DNA of 38,188 nt from Chara braunii (Eukaryota > Streptophyta > Charophyceae > Charales > Characeae): assembly GCA_003427395.1 (NCBI GenBank), contig BFEA01000081.1, forward strand, positions 835,260-873,447, written 5' to 3'. The first letter of the stretch is position 1; each line of letters starts with the position of its first letter. Made by a program: the position numbers and the translations under genes. The notes under the pieces are model-generated. The model searched no databases and was not told where the DNA came from. It was given only the letters and a program-made list of their open reading frames with translations. Below are positions 20,503-30,479 of the stretch, in pieces.

Positions 20503-20950
20503 TGTTAAGATCCTGGGTATCTCACAGTGCATAGACTCAAAGAAAGACAATGCCGTTCAATCGCAACTGAAATGAAAGAGATTGAAAAGAGAAATAGGCA
20601 TGCGAGGAAGACAAATGTAGAATGGAAGAAGAAGAAGATGAACACAAGCAAGAACCAATGTCACTTCCGCTTCATCTTGCCACCATCTCAACCTCCAGCA
20701 TCTCCTCCAACATCGTATCAATAATAGCAAGCGGTTGCCTGCCGCGGCTACGCCCATGGAACACACCTGCTCTTCCTCGTCTCCCCTGTCCCTCCGCCAC
20801 CTCCTCCCCCCCGTTTTCTGCCACCTCATCTCCATCCTGCTCCCCCATAGCCCTCCTCCTAGGCCACTTCGTCCTCCTCTGCTACATTCTTTTCCCACCC
20901 CTCCTCCCCTGTCTCACCCTTCTGCCCCTCCTGCAGGGCGGTATAATGTG
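20503..20950 (-). mobile_element. Possible diverged fragment of LTR family 1
   Basis: It begins TGTTAAGATCCTGG, close to the TGTTATGATCCTGG end of the LTR family, followed by a similar CAATGCCGTTCAATCGCAAC and AGATTGAAAAGAGAAATAGG. It then diverges into pyrimidine-rich DNA. The far end is not defined. Confidence 0.35.
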
Positions 20951-21054
20951 TCCTGAGTGACATTAAGTGGGTCGGCCGGCAGTATGTGGGGCAGGTCATA
21001 CTATGTGGGCTTGGTGGTATCATGTGGCCCAGGCGATACTGTGCAGGTCAGGGG

Positions 21055-21490
21055 GCGCAACGCAGAGGGGGTCATAGTATGTGGACTGCATGGCATGATG
21101 TTGGGTGGCTGTGCATGGGCAGTACCCCCCCCCCGCCGGCACAAAGAAAAGGGAAAAGACCAGCCATGTGGTTGAATGGTACACTCAGCAACCTGCTGAT
21201 ACACAGACCAGAGCTCGATTCCTGCATAAGAACAACACTTACGGCATACTCACAGCATGGCCTTCTTTCTACCACATTTGGGACGTGATGGTGTGTTCAG
21301 ATTCATCTGTTCGGACTTAAAGGTGGATAATATGCAGGTCAGGTGGCTCTATGCAGGGTGGGTCATGGTATGTGGATTGGATGGCTTTATGTTGGCTGGC
21401 TCTGTGTGGGCGGTACTCCGCCCCCCTCCCCCCCCGAAGAAAAAAACGGAAAAACTGGCCATGTGGTTCGTGGTACACCCACCAACTGTT
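21055..21490. repeat. Duplicated block, two copies about 290 bp apart
   Basis: GGGTCATRGTATGTGGAYTG, a C run, an A/G-rich stretch and GGCCATGTGGTT (or AGCCATGTGGTT) occur in the same order at about 21055-21195 and 21343-21490. The first copy runs into a tRNA-like sequence. Confidence 0.7.
21162..21232 (+). repeat. tRNA-like sequence (possible SINE promoter)
   Basis: TGGTTGAATGG (21169-21179) fits the Pol III A box TRGYNNANNGG exactly. AGCTCGATTCC begins at 21212, and its B-box-like part starts 44 nt after the A box, the usual tRNA spacing, with one departure from GWTCRANNC. The acceptor and T stems do not pair, so this is not a functional tRNA gene. It could be a tRNA-derived SINE head or a decayed tRNA copy. 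Confidence 0.4.
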
Positions 21491-21912
21491 CTTCTATGAT
21501 GTTTTGCGGTCAGATGCATGCGGCACTTAGATCTTTTCCGCTTTTTGCTATGACCTGGAATCGACCTGCTATGTACTTGTGTTTGAACTTTTGGGACAGG
21601 CCACGAACCTCAAGCCTCGCAATCTGCGAAACCGCACCTTGAAATGGCGAAGGAAGGAAAAATCGAAACAGAGGAACTGTGGGCAGCCAGCACAAAACGA
21701 CAAAAGGCCAGAAAAAGAAACAAAACGAAACAATGTCCATGCGAACTAGAAACGGGAGGGTCACGCCAGCACTTTTTCCAATGTATGTGACCCGAATCAC
21801 GTCCACAGGCGAAAAGCCCTCTGTGAATATGCACTGAACTACATGGCAGAAAAGTGCAACGTGGCCCACAGGTACCACCTCCCTCTCTGATTTCTCCTGG
21901 GCCTGCACAAAG

Positions 21913-23038
21913 TGTCACGTGAGGACCGTTTTTCGTTTTAGTAGTATAGAGACAATCAACAACAACAATGATCGAATGAACCAGAATCAGTCTTCGAACC
22001 CTCCCCTCATTCCCAGCCACTCAAGAAGTCCACCATAGCCCCCCTACACCTTCTCCTACTTGGCTAAGCCGGTGGCTATGGCGAACCATCAGAGCCTAGC
22101 TCCGATATTCAGAGGACAACGCAAAGTTACTCTGCCTTTCTCACTATGGCTGCCATGCCGCAGTCTACCCTTGGAGTCTTCCTTCCAAGTATCACCCCAC
22201 TTGGGGCCTTATGGGTTCAGCGCCATCAAAGAAGATGAAGATGCAGATCACCATAGCCAAGGTAAGCTCCTCCTCCACTCTCCTCCTCTTCTTCTTTCTC
22301 CTCCTCCTTCTTCCTCCTCCCTCTTCCTCCTCCTTCTTCCTCCTCCTTCTTCCTCCTACCTACGGCTCTGCCATAGCTATGCCTTCTCCCACCTCCACCT
22401 TGGTCCCCTCCACCATCATCGTGATGGGGGTCAAGCTCCGCCTCCTTCCTCCACCCAGCGCTGCGCTCCAGCAACATGCCTCCAAGCTGCACACCCAAAT
22501 TAAAGTGAACTGTCCACCCTCTCCCTTGATGTACGGGACCGGTGCCTCTTCGCTTGCGGCCTCCAAGCAATCGCGGCAACCTCCAAGGCCTACAGGTTCC
22601 CTCTTTTTGGTGGGAAACATCCCTGCAGCTGGATATCAGTCCTCAGGCTCACATTCAAGGCTCTTCCCCTCCAGTACTGAAAAACCTATCGGGCCTCAAA
22701 ACTGCATCAGCGGCGTACAAAGGTACTATCTTTTTGTCCTATCTGCCTACCTACCTGCTACTCCTTTATATCTGGGCTTTGCGGGCCTATTCTATTCTAC
22801 TTTCCCTGCTTCAACCCCACAAGTCACACGGCCACAGGTAAGTACTGGCCCGAGAGCCCAATCAACACATCCCTCAACAGCAGGTCACACACACATACAG
22901 GTTCTCAGACACATAGCGAACATAGGGGATATCAGCCAGCACTCATCAGAACACGGAAATCTCATCAAATCAGTCTAGCATGCTGCAATACTCTAAAAGC
23001 AACAGACTTCTCAGTTGGGAATTTTGCAGGTCATTACA
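21913..23038 (-). mobile_element. 3' LTR of the gypsy remnant (LTR family 1)
   Basis: On the minus strand it begins TGTAATGACCTGCAAAATTC directly after a purine tract (AGGGGTGGGGGGGGG at 23053-23039), the standard polypurine-tract/LTR junction. It shares CCACCATAGCC, AACCAGAATCA and TGCAGGTTC-type phrases with the other family copies but is more diverged. The outer end near 21913 (TGTCACGTGAGG on the plus strand) is only a guess. Confidence 0.65.
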
Positions 23039-24157
23039 CCCCCCCCCACCCCTTAAGAGCGAGGTCCCTTCGAGCGACTAGACTAATCGTAGGCAGAGAA
23101 TGCAACAAGGGCTGTCATCTGTTCATGCGGGGTAAGATGCTCATGACGTTCAAAATGGTTTTACTATGCGAGGTGCAGTCTTGATCAGGACTTCATGGGA
23201 AATCCAGTAAAGTTCATCAAGAGGACGATATAGAGAATGCACTTGATATTGTCTATCCCGTCCCTTGCGGGTGTGAGTGACAATTCTGTCAACGTCTTAT
23301 CCACCATCAATATCATGAGGGATCATAGGATCACAATCAGGAAAGGAAGTAGACGCAGTGTAAGGATGCAACTTAGTTGCATGAATTATTGGGTACGTGC
23401 GCAGATGAGGAGGCAGGTTGGCAACATACGAAGGGCCGAAGTTATCATCCCCTACAACCTCTGCCAAGGGCCAGAGTACATGGGGAGTAACTTGCGAAAC
23501 CCACTTTCTTCATCCGAAAACTCAGACATCTTAACCCGGACACAGTCTCCTTCTTCAAGAGTTGCAGGTATGCATCGGCGATTGGCGAATTTGATCGCAG
23601 CATCCTGTCGCTTATTCATTGCTGCAGTGGCAACTTTGAGCGAGCATTGGTACTTTACCCTGTAGCCAGGCATGCCAGGGGTTAGACCAGCAGGACGATG
23701 AAGAAACAAGAAGTCTAGAGGGTTGCGGATCCGCCAACGGTATTGCAGCGTGTTTGGAGTAACGCTGGTTGCGGAGTGAATGAAGTTATTGTATCCTTGG
23801 CCGAATCCAGCTCTTCGTACCAAGTGTTCTGATCAGGGATTACCAAAGCTCGTAGGAGATGGGTGATAATCTGGTTGATTTCTTCTGCTTGTCCGTTAGC
23901 TTCCAGATGGAAACCAGGTGTCATGTTCAGTTTAATGCCATAGAGTTGGGTAGTGAAATCCTGCCAATCTGAACTAATGAATATTTTATCTGGGGGCCCA
24001 AATGTAGAATATACTTCTTCTCTCACTCAGATATATGACTAAATCAGTTGGTGCATGTGGTGGAAGGGGAATCAAGTTGAGAAACTTGGAGAAACATTTG
24101 ATAATGACCATGACTTCAGAATAAGCCATTTTGCTTACCTTTCCTATATCTTTGAAG
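23039..24157 (-). pseudogene. Ty3/gypsy integrase-chromodomain remnant (3' part of pol)
   Basis: Minus-strand decayed pol. From high to low coordinates: integrase core KMAYSEVMVIIKCFSKFLNL, a frameshift near 24010, FGPPDKIFISSDWQDFTTQL (second catalytic Asp), GFHLEANGQAEEINQ (catalytic Glu), another frameshift near 23820, then the integrase C-terminal domain (LEEGDCVRVKMSEF, GPW). A degraded chromodomain follows, where DIDGG and DVDRIV are separated by a stop codon at 23297-23299. The polypurine tract and 3' LTR come next. The upstream piece of the same integrase is at 25560-25660, separated by a solo LTR. No reverse transcriptase, protease or gag is present, so the element is truncated and dead. 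Confidence 0.85.
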
Positions 24158-25559
24158 TGTACTGACCCGCCATAACACGGATTGAGAACACTGCTGATTC
24201 TGATTTCTGCCGATGGAATGGATGCCTTGCTGAGATTCCCGCATTCTGCTGAGTTTTCTAAGTCTGTGTGTATGCGTGCTTGATAACCTGCATGCCTGTC
24301 TGAGTGCTTGTCGGCATGAGTGTGTGTGTGACCCGCAAGGGTACTCGCTTGTTTGGGAGGCCCGTAGGGCCGGTACTTACCTGTGGCCGTGACATTGAGG
24401 GTTGCAGAAGGGAAAACACTCAAGTGGCGGAGCAAGAGGCCCACGGCACTTAGAGCAGCGAAATAACACTCAAGTAGCAGGTAGGCCGGTACCGCACCCA
24501 GTAGAAGTAGATGTGCCGGGTACTGGAGGCCAAGCAGAAGAAGACAAAGTTGGCATCTTTAGAGGCCCAGTAGCGGTAGGCTCGGTCTAGGCGGGTACAG
24601 TCCATCCATCCTGTCTGAGTCTAGGGCCTGTACGGGCAATATCAGAGTCTGCAATGATGTTTCCCTCCGAAAGGGAGGAGGTACCGGTTGCTTGGGAGGC
24701 CGAGCGGCCTGGAAGTCACCGCCCAGGAGGCAAGTAGGCCGCTATATCTGGAGGCTGAGCTAAGAGCCCAGCCTCATTCTTCAGTGTGCAAGTTTGGTGA
24801 CACACTGCTGGAGCACTGGCTGGAGGAGCGCTGACTACTACAGCGCTGCTGGGAGGAAGAGCCCAGGAGCTTCCACCTCGGCTATGGTGGAGCTCTACCG
24901 GTAGGAGGAGGAGGAGACGAGGACCAAGGAGGAGAGTGGCGAGGTACCTACCTGGCTATGGTGGACATCATCTTCATCACCTTGATAGGCGCTGCATCTG
25001 GAAGGCCCCAGTTGGGGTAGTGCCACACCAAGGAGGCCCGGGGTAGAGTTGAGCATGGCGGCTTAATGAGCAGTGGCTTAACTGCTTTGCGTTGTCCTTT
25101 GCACAGAAGGGCAGCGACATAGCTGCTTTGGGTTGTCCTTTGCACAGGAGGATGGAGCCCTCAGTCGTCCGCCATAGCCTTGGCCTACATGAAGAGGAAG
25201 AGGAAGAGTGGCCATGGCTATGGTGGACCTCATGTTGTGCCTGCTGTAGTGATTCTGGTTCAGCCATTCAACAATATTATCGTTATTTCTTGTTTGAATA
25301 AGAGGGGAGGAGACAAGGAGGAGGAGAGTGGTTGGCGAAGAAGAAGAGCATTGTCATTGGTCTATGCTGGAGTACATCATCTTCTTCTTCTTTGTTTCTT
25401 TCTTCTTCTTCTTCTTCTTCTTCTTCTTCTTCTTCTTCTTCTTCTTCTTCTTCTCCTTCTTCTTTCTCTCTCTCTCCTCTCAAATTCATTCATTTTTTTT
25501 TGCAATTGGACGACATTTTCTGATGATTGTGTACTTCGAAATTGGCCAGGATCGTAACA
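24158..25559 (+). mobile_element. Solo LTR inserted inside the integrase remnant (LTR family 1)
   Basis: The plus strand starts TGTACTGACC and ends GATCGTAACA, the family termini, with the family's (CTT)n tract inside. GAAG lies immediately on both sides (24154-24157 and 25560-25563). The integrase reading frame resumes exactly across it once one duplicated copy is discounted: SVSIDF ends at the LTR edge and KDIGKVSKMAYSEV begins at the other. It is therefore a clean insertion later reduced to a solo LTR. Its orientation is opposite to the host element. Confidence 0.88.
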
Positions 25560-25660
25560 GAAGTCAATAGAGACTGATTCACCAGGTGAGGAAGGAATGG
25601 ACAACGTTTTCAAGAGACCGAGGGGTGGTTGTCTGTGGACTTTGTTCCTTTGACTTACTA
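25560..25660 (-). pseudogene. Ty3/gypsy integrase remnant, upstream piece
   Basis: The minus strand encodes VSQRNKVHRQPPLGLLKTLS followed by IPSSPGESVSIDF. This is the integrase segment between the zinc-binding region (usually CQRNK; the Cys is Ser here) and the first catalytic Asp (IDF). It continues in frame into 24157 across the inserted solo LTR. Beyond 25660 it is cut by another LTR. The sequence past that one (26943 on) is not recognisably integrase. Confidence 0.85.
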
Positions 25661-26937
25661 TGTTATGATCTTGGCCAATTTCGAAGTACACATTCATCAG
25701 AAAGTACAATGCCGTCCAATTGCAAAAAGAAATGAACTTGAGAGGAGAGAGAGGGTAAGAAGGAGAAGAAGAAGAAAGAAAGAAGAAGAAGATGATGTAC
25801 ACCAGCATAGACCAATGCTAATGCTCTTCTCCTTCGCCGATCACTCTCCTCCTCCTTATCTTCTCCCCTCTTATTCAAACAAGAACAATAATAACAATGT
25901 TGAATGGCTGATCCGGAATCAATGTCTGAGTCCCTCTTCTACTGCAGGTATCACTTGAGTTCCACCATAGCCATGGCCGTCCCTATCTCTCTCTTCCTCA
26001 TAGGCCGAGGCTATGGTGGACTACCAGGGCATCGCCCTGCTGTCCAAAGGACAACACAAAGCAGCTATGGCTGCTCTGGCTCAGGCCTCCATGCCTGACT
26101 CTGCCTCGAAGCTTCTTGGTGTAAGTCTGCCCCAACTGGGCCTTCCTGCTGCAGCGCCCACCAAGGTGATGAAGATGGCAACCACCATAGCCAGGGAAGT
26201 ACCTCTGGCGCTCCTTTTCCTAGTCCTGGTCTTCTTCCTCCGTGTCCTTGCTCCTTCCCCAGGAGTGCAGCTGAGTGCTAGCACTGCTCCAGCCAGCGCT
26301 CCAACCAGTGTGTCGCGAAACTTGCACACTGACAATGAGGAGGAGCAACTGACTCCTTCTGGAGATACAGCTGCCTGCTTGCCTCTTGGTGAGTGACTTC
26401 CTAGGCCGTGCGGCCTCCGAACAACCGGTACCTCCTCCTTTTCGGAGAGAAACATCATTGCACTCTGATATTGCCCGTACAGGCCCTAGCCGCAGACTGG
26501 TTGGACTGGTACCCGCCTAGACCTAGCCTACAACTACTGGACCTCTAAAAATGCCAACCTTGTCTTCTTCTGCTCGGCCTCGAGCACCCGGCACATCCAC
26601 CTCTACCTGGTGTGGTAGCGGCCTACCTGCTACTCGAGTGTTTTCCGCTGCTTCAAGTGTTGTGGGCCTCTTTCCCCGCCACTTGAGTGTTTTCCCCCGC
26701 TGCAATCCTCAATGTCACGGCCACAGGTAAGTACCACTGAACGAACAAGTACCCTTGCGGGTCACACACACACTCAAGCCGACAAGCACTCAGACAGACA
26801 TGCAGACCAGCAAGCGTGCACACACACAGACTTAGAGAACTGAGTAACAAGCAGGAAACTCAGCAAGGCGTTCATTCAATGAGCAAAACTCAGAAATCAG
26901 CTGTGCGTCTCAGTCCGTGTTTGGTCAGGTCATTACA
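25661..26937 (-). mobile_element. Solo LTR with perfect 5-bp target-site duplication (LTR family 1)
   Basis: The plus strand runs from TGTTATGATCTTGGCCAATT to GGTCAGGTCATTACA. TACTA flanks both ends (25656-25660 and 26938-26942), an exact 5-bp duplication typical of Ty3/gypsy integration. There is no internal region. It is inverted relative to the neighbouring solo LTR at 24158-25559, giving a head-on pair about 100 bp apart. Confidence 0.9.
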
Positions 26938-28341
26938 TACTACGCGTTCTTCCAAGTACTTTTACCTGGATTCCTTTCCGAGCCAGTTATTAAACTGCTG
27001 CAAAAGCTTCCATCAGCCTTTTGGGAGCCGAAGTGTCTTGACTGGCATTCGGCCTTGTGACCGCCAGGTGCGCTATTAACGATAACAACCCAGCTTGTCT
27101 TTGATCTGGGAGGGACATGAGAGTCTGGAAAAGTTGTTGCCAAACCTGACCATCACAGCCGTCCAACTCCCGTTTTGCCACACACCCCCTTCATCATTCC
27201 GGCACTCTTCCGTCCGCACGTCATATTTTGGCAGCTGTGTCCAGTAAAAGTCTTTCATTGTGACTTGGTGGAATAGACGTGCCACCTCGAGGTTCCACTG
27301 TGGTGGGCATACCCAGTCCACAGCTCCGTTTTGCCACACATCCCCTTAGTGACTTAACATTCATTCCTGCATTGCTGATTGCTTCTCTCCCATCTGTGGA
27401 GATGGACCCACAGCTCCTACACTGCTTTGGTTATGCATCTCCCTGCAGTGCTGGGATCCAGAGATGAAAGAGCACAACCGTCAGGCAGGGGTGTGCATGC
27501 AACAACCATACACAACCAGACTAGCACTGCACACTTATTGCCGAAACTTGAAGGCTAAGATAGGAAACATGAAAGTGTGACAGAGAGGTGACAATGAAGG
27601 CAAACTCACGCGGGGACTTTCTCGATGTATCTGACGGTATACGGCCAGTTTCATCCAGAAAGGTCTTCTGATGCAAGTACGCCCTTTAGTGTGCTTGTGA
27701 TGGAACGCTTTTGTGCATGGTGGGATGCCTGCAAAAGGCTGCAGGTCTCCAGCTTACTTGGTGGGTGCAGGGCATGGGTATCTGCTTGTTGTCTGACCCT
27801 CCTGATTACCTTCTACTAGTCTTATTGTGCAATCAATATCAGTATACTTCGGTTAATCATGTAGCGGTGCAGGCATTTGGGGCTGGCTCATTAATGTGCA
27901 TTACTTTTCTGCCATCACACAGAAGAACCGATTTTTAGGACCATCTGGAGTCCTGCAGGAGCAGGACTTCGTGTGGAGATTTAATGGGTAAAGTCCTTCG
28001 TTGTGAGATGTTGAATGAGAAGCTTCCCCTATGGAGTTATTATTATTACCCATGCTGTTGTTATGCTGTCTGCAGGAATGGATGAGAGGGATTGTTCTTC
28101 TAATGTTATGGTCCTTCCTCAGATTGGGACTGGAAAGCCAAGATTGAACCTCTCTATTGCAAAGAAACCCCAGTATGAAGACTGAGAAATGAAGAATAGA
28201 TTATGAAGAGAGAGAAAGAAGTTGAGGAAATGCACAATGGAGTTTTTCTCCTCCTGCCTCATCACCTCATGGATTATATTAATTTATTACTCTTTTGCCA
28301 CTTTGGTACATTGTGGATCATTCTAGCGTCCAGATAAAAAG

Positions 28342-28345
<4 letters not shown>

Positions 28346-28434
<89 letters not shown>
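28346..28434. repeat. (CT)n(AT)n microsatellite
   Basis: A long CT run passes into (AT)n, then AGAGAGA containing an N at 28448. Confidence 0.95.
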
Positions 28435-28435
<1 letters not shown>

Positions 28436-28537
28436 GAAAGAGAGAGANCACACACACACTCAGACGCTAGCAGAACTTGACGGCAAGGACTGACAGATGC
28501 TCAAGGAATGTAGACCGCAAACTAAATGTTGTGCTCG

Positions 28538-28614
<77 letters not shown>

Positions 28615-28624
28615 TCTCTCTCTT

Positions 28625-28665
<41 letters not shown>
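28538..28665. repeat. (CT)n followed by (CA)n microsatellite
   Basis: A CT run at 28538-28622 and a CA run at 28626-28664, shortly upstream of exon 3. Confidence 0.95.
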
Positions 28666-28666
<1 letters not shown>

Positions 28667-29321
28667 CCCTTCTCTCACATCATCCACTTCTCTCATGACC
28701 AGTACGGGGTCCCAGAAGTGCAGTGCAGCTCAAACATGGAGTAGATATGCAGTCCGGAGTTCACTGAGATGGCCTGTATGGTCTGGAAGTCTGAAATTCC
28801 GGCCTATCTGCCCAAGGCTTTACCTGTTTAGCCGAAATTTCAGTTCTTCCTTTACAAATTCCCTGAGTTGCAGGTAAATCACTCTCTGTGACTTCAAACT
28901 TAGCTTGGACACTCAACCAGCACATAGACAGACAAAGATCAGCCCGCAGGCAAGCTCTAAGCATCCTTGTCACACACTCAGACTTCACTTAGGACTGACA
29001 GAAATCTCAGCAGAATCACTGGATGGATAAAACTCAGAAGACAGAGACATCCGAGACTGCAAAATGACTTTGGTCATTGTGCTAGCTTCTGTACGCTTTT
29101 ATTCACCTTGATCTTGATATGCAACTGCTACTATTGAAGTGTATGAGAATTCTTTGTTGCGCTCTTGAATGGGTTGTGGGCTATGTTGCGACACTGTATG
29201 CTGCAGTATGTATGTAAGCTCTATGAAGGTGGAGAAAGTTATGTATTGTTGGTGTTGATTTAGATCGTGTGCAATGGTAGGCAGAAGTAATTCTGAGTTG
29301 TGATTCTTGTTCGCCGTGCAG

Positions 29322-29387
29322 AGAGCCCTTGCAGAGGAGCGCTACAGTGATGCTGCTAAGCTACGAGATGAAGGTTTTGCTGGACTG
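29322..29387 (+). CDS. EXECUTER-like protein, exon 3 (second UVR-like repeat)
   Basis: A 22-codon micro-exon encoding RALAEERYSDAAKLRDEGFA followed by GL. It is bounded by CCGTGCAG and GTATGC and is phase 0 on both sides. It matches the family segment RALxEERYxDAxxLRDxAGAGL, which in land-plant EXECUTER proteins lies directly between the first UVR-like motif and VGWW. The pattern AxxEERYSDAAKLRD repeats that of exon 2 (AVEREDYSEAAKLKE), so the two small exons carry tandem versions of one helical motif. The exon is too short for ordinary ORF calling and was found by following the expected protein order. Confidence 0.92.
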
Positions 29388-29742
29388 GTATGCTATTTGT
29401 TCAATCTATGGCTTCATCCCACCATATCTCACACTGTGCTGATAGTGCCTTCTGACACTGCTAGTTGACTAATGGCTCTTTCCCTTTCCCTGCCTCTTCT
29501 ACTTTTCACTATCCTTCGACTTCCGCATGGACATAACTACAAGATAATGGGACATGCTTCTAACCCCCCCCCCCCCCCTAACCCCAGTCCACCTTCTCCC
29601 CCCCTAACCCCAGCCCACCTTCTCCCCCCCTCTCCCCCCTCCTCTCTACTCTCCTTCCTGTTCCCAACACCAAGAAAAAAGGAAAAGAAAAAGAGAGGTG
29701 AAAAGGTTTTATGCAACACGGAGTGTTTCATGGAAGGGAGCC

Positions 29743-29885
29743 CTGTGATCTTAGGAGTCATGAGAGGGAAGTTCATGTAAGGTAAAAGCCATGATTCTAG
29801 AGATGCATTAGGGCCCTGTGATCTTAGGAGTCATGAGGGGGACGTTCATGGAAGGTAAGAGCCAGGATTCTAGACATGTATTAGG
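29743..29885. repeat. Two-copy 71-bp tandem repeat
   Basis: CCCTGTGATCTTAGGAGTCA then GTTCATG, AAGGTAARAGCCA and GATTCTAGA recur in tandem (start about 29743 and 29814). Confidence 0.9.
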
Positions 29886-30479
29886 GCTTTGGTGGTAATG
29901 ATCTTGACGTGGAGGCGTTTCAACGGGATATCCGCGATGCAACCAGAACCTTCTTGTGACATGATTGTCCCAGGTTTCAGCTGTGCTCATCGCCAGAGGA
30001 AGCAGACAAAAAGCATGCGATCTTTCTGTAACTCTAGTCCTCCAGAGGCATGTTTGAACTCGTGAAGTTCTCTGGGGTGGATCCCCACCACTCTGCCATT
30101 CCGTTCATTAGGCGCAAAGCTGCTGTCTTCACAAGCAGCTGCGCAGAGTCCTGTGAAATCACTCATCATGTGAACAGGGGATTGGTCGCAGAAATTTGAT
30201 CAGCAAGAACAGAAGCAGACCATGCCGCCAGGAGGCATAAGTGTTCAGGGTACTTTCTTTCTTCTTTCTAAAAGTGTGTATCCCTGCGTTAGGAGGGGTG
30301 CCTGGCCGTGGACCCCTGCAATCGCCCGGCCGTCTGGCCGCACAAGGGTATCCGGGCATGAAAAAACTCCTGCCCCCTTTTTCTTTCAGTGGTGGAGCAT
30401 CTCTGCAGCCACCAAGTTCTGGCCAAACGCAGGTTCTTTGATGTTCGTTAAGAGGTTACCAAATCCTGCCGTTCTGTGT

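Larger units (their letters stand above)
18618..29321 (+). other. Intron 2 of the EXECUTER-like gene (10.7 kb)
   Basis: The donor is GTATTA and the acceptor GTGCAG. It contains a family of LTRs, one decayed gypsy integrase-chromodomain fragment, tRNA-like sequences near 21.2 kb, and very long (CT)n and (CA)n tracts at 28.35-28.66 kb. I see no independent gene in it. Stretch 26943-28340 holds no feature I recognise beyond a short repeated phrase, TTTTGCCACACA, at about 27173 and 27332. Confidence 0.85.

Noticed and set aside
22211-22978. A 255-codon open frame on the plus strand.
   Set aside because: It lies wholly within an LTR, with low-complexity Ser/Leu/Pro content and no recognised domain.
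26943-27340. Possible upstream continuation of the gypsy integrase (zinc-binding region) beyond the solo LTR.
   Set aside because: Only a few residues near the junction could be made to fit and they need frameshifts; the rest resembles nothing in integrase.
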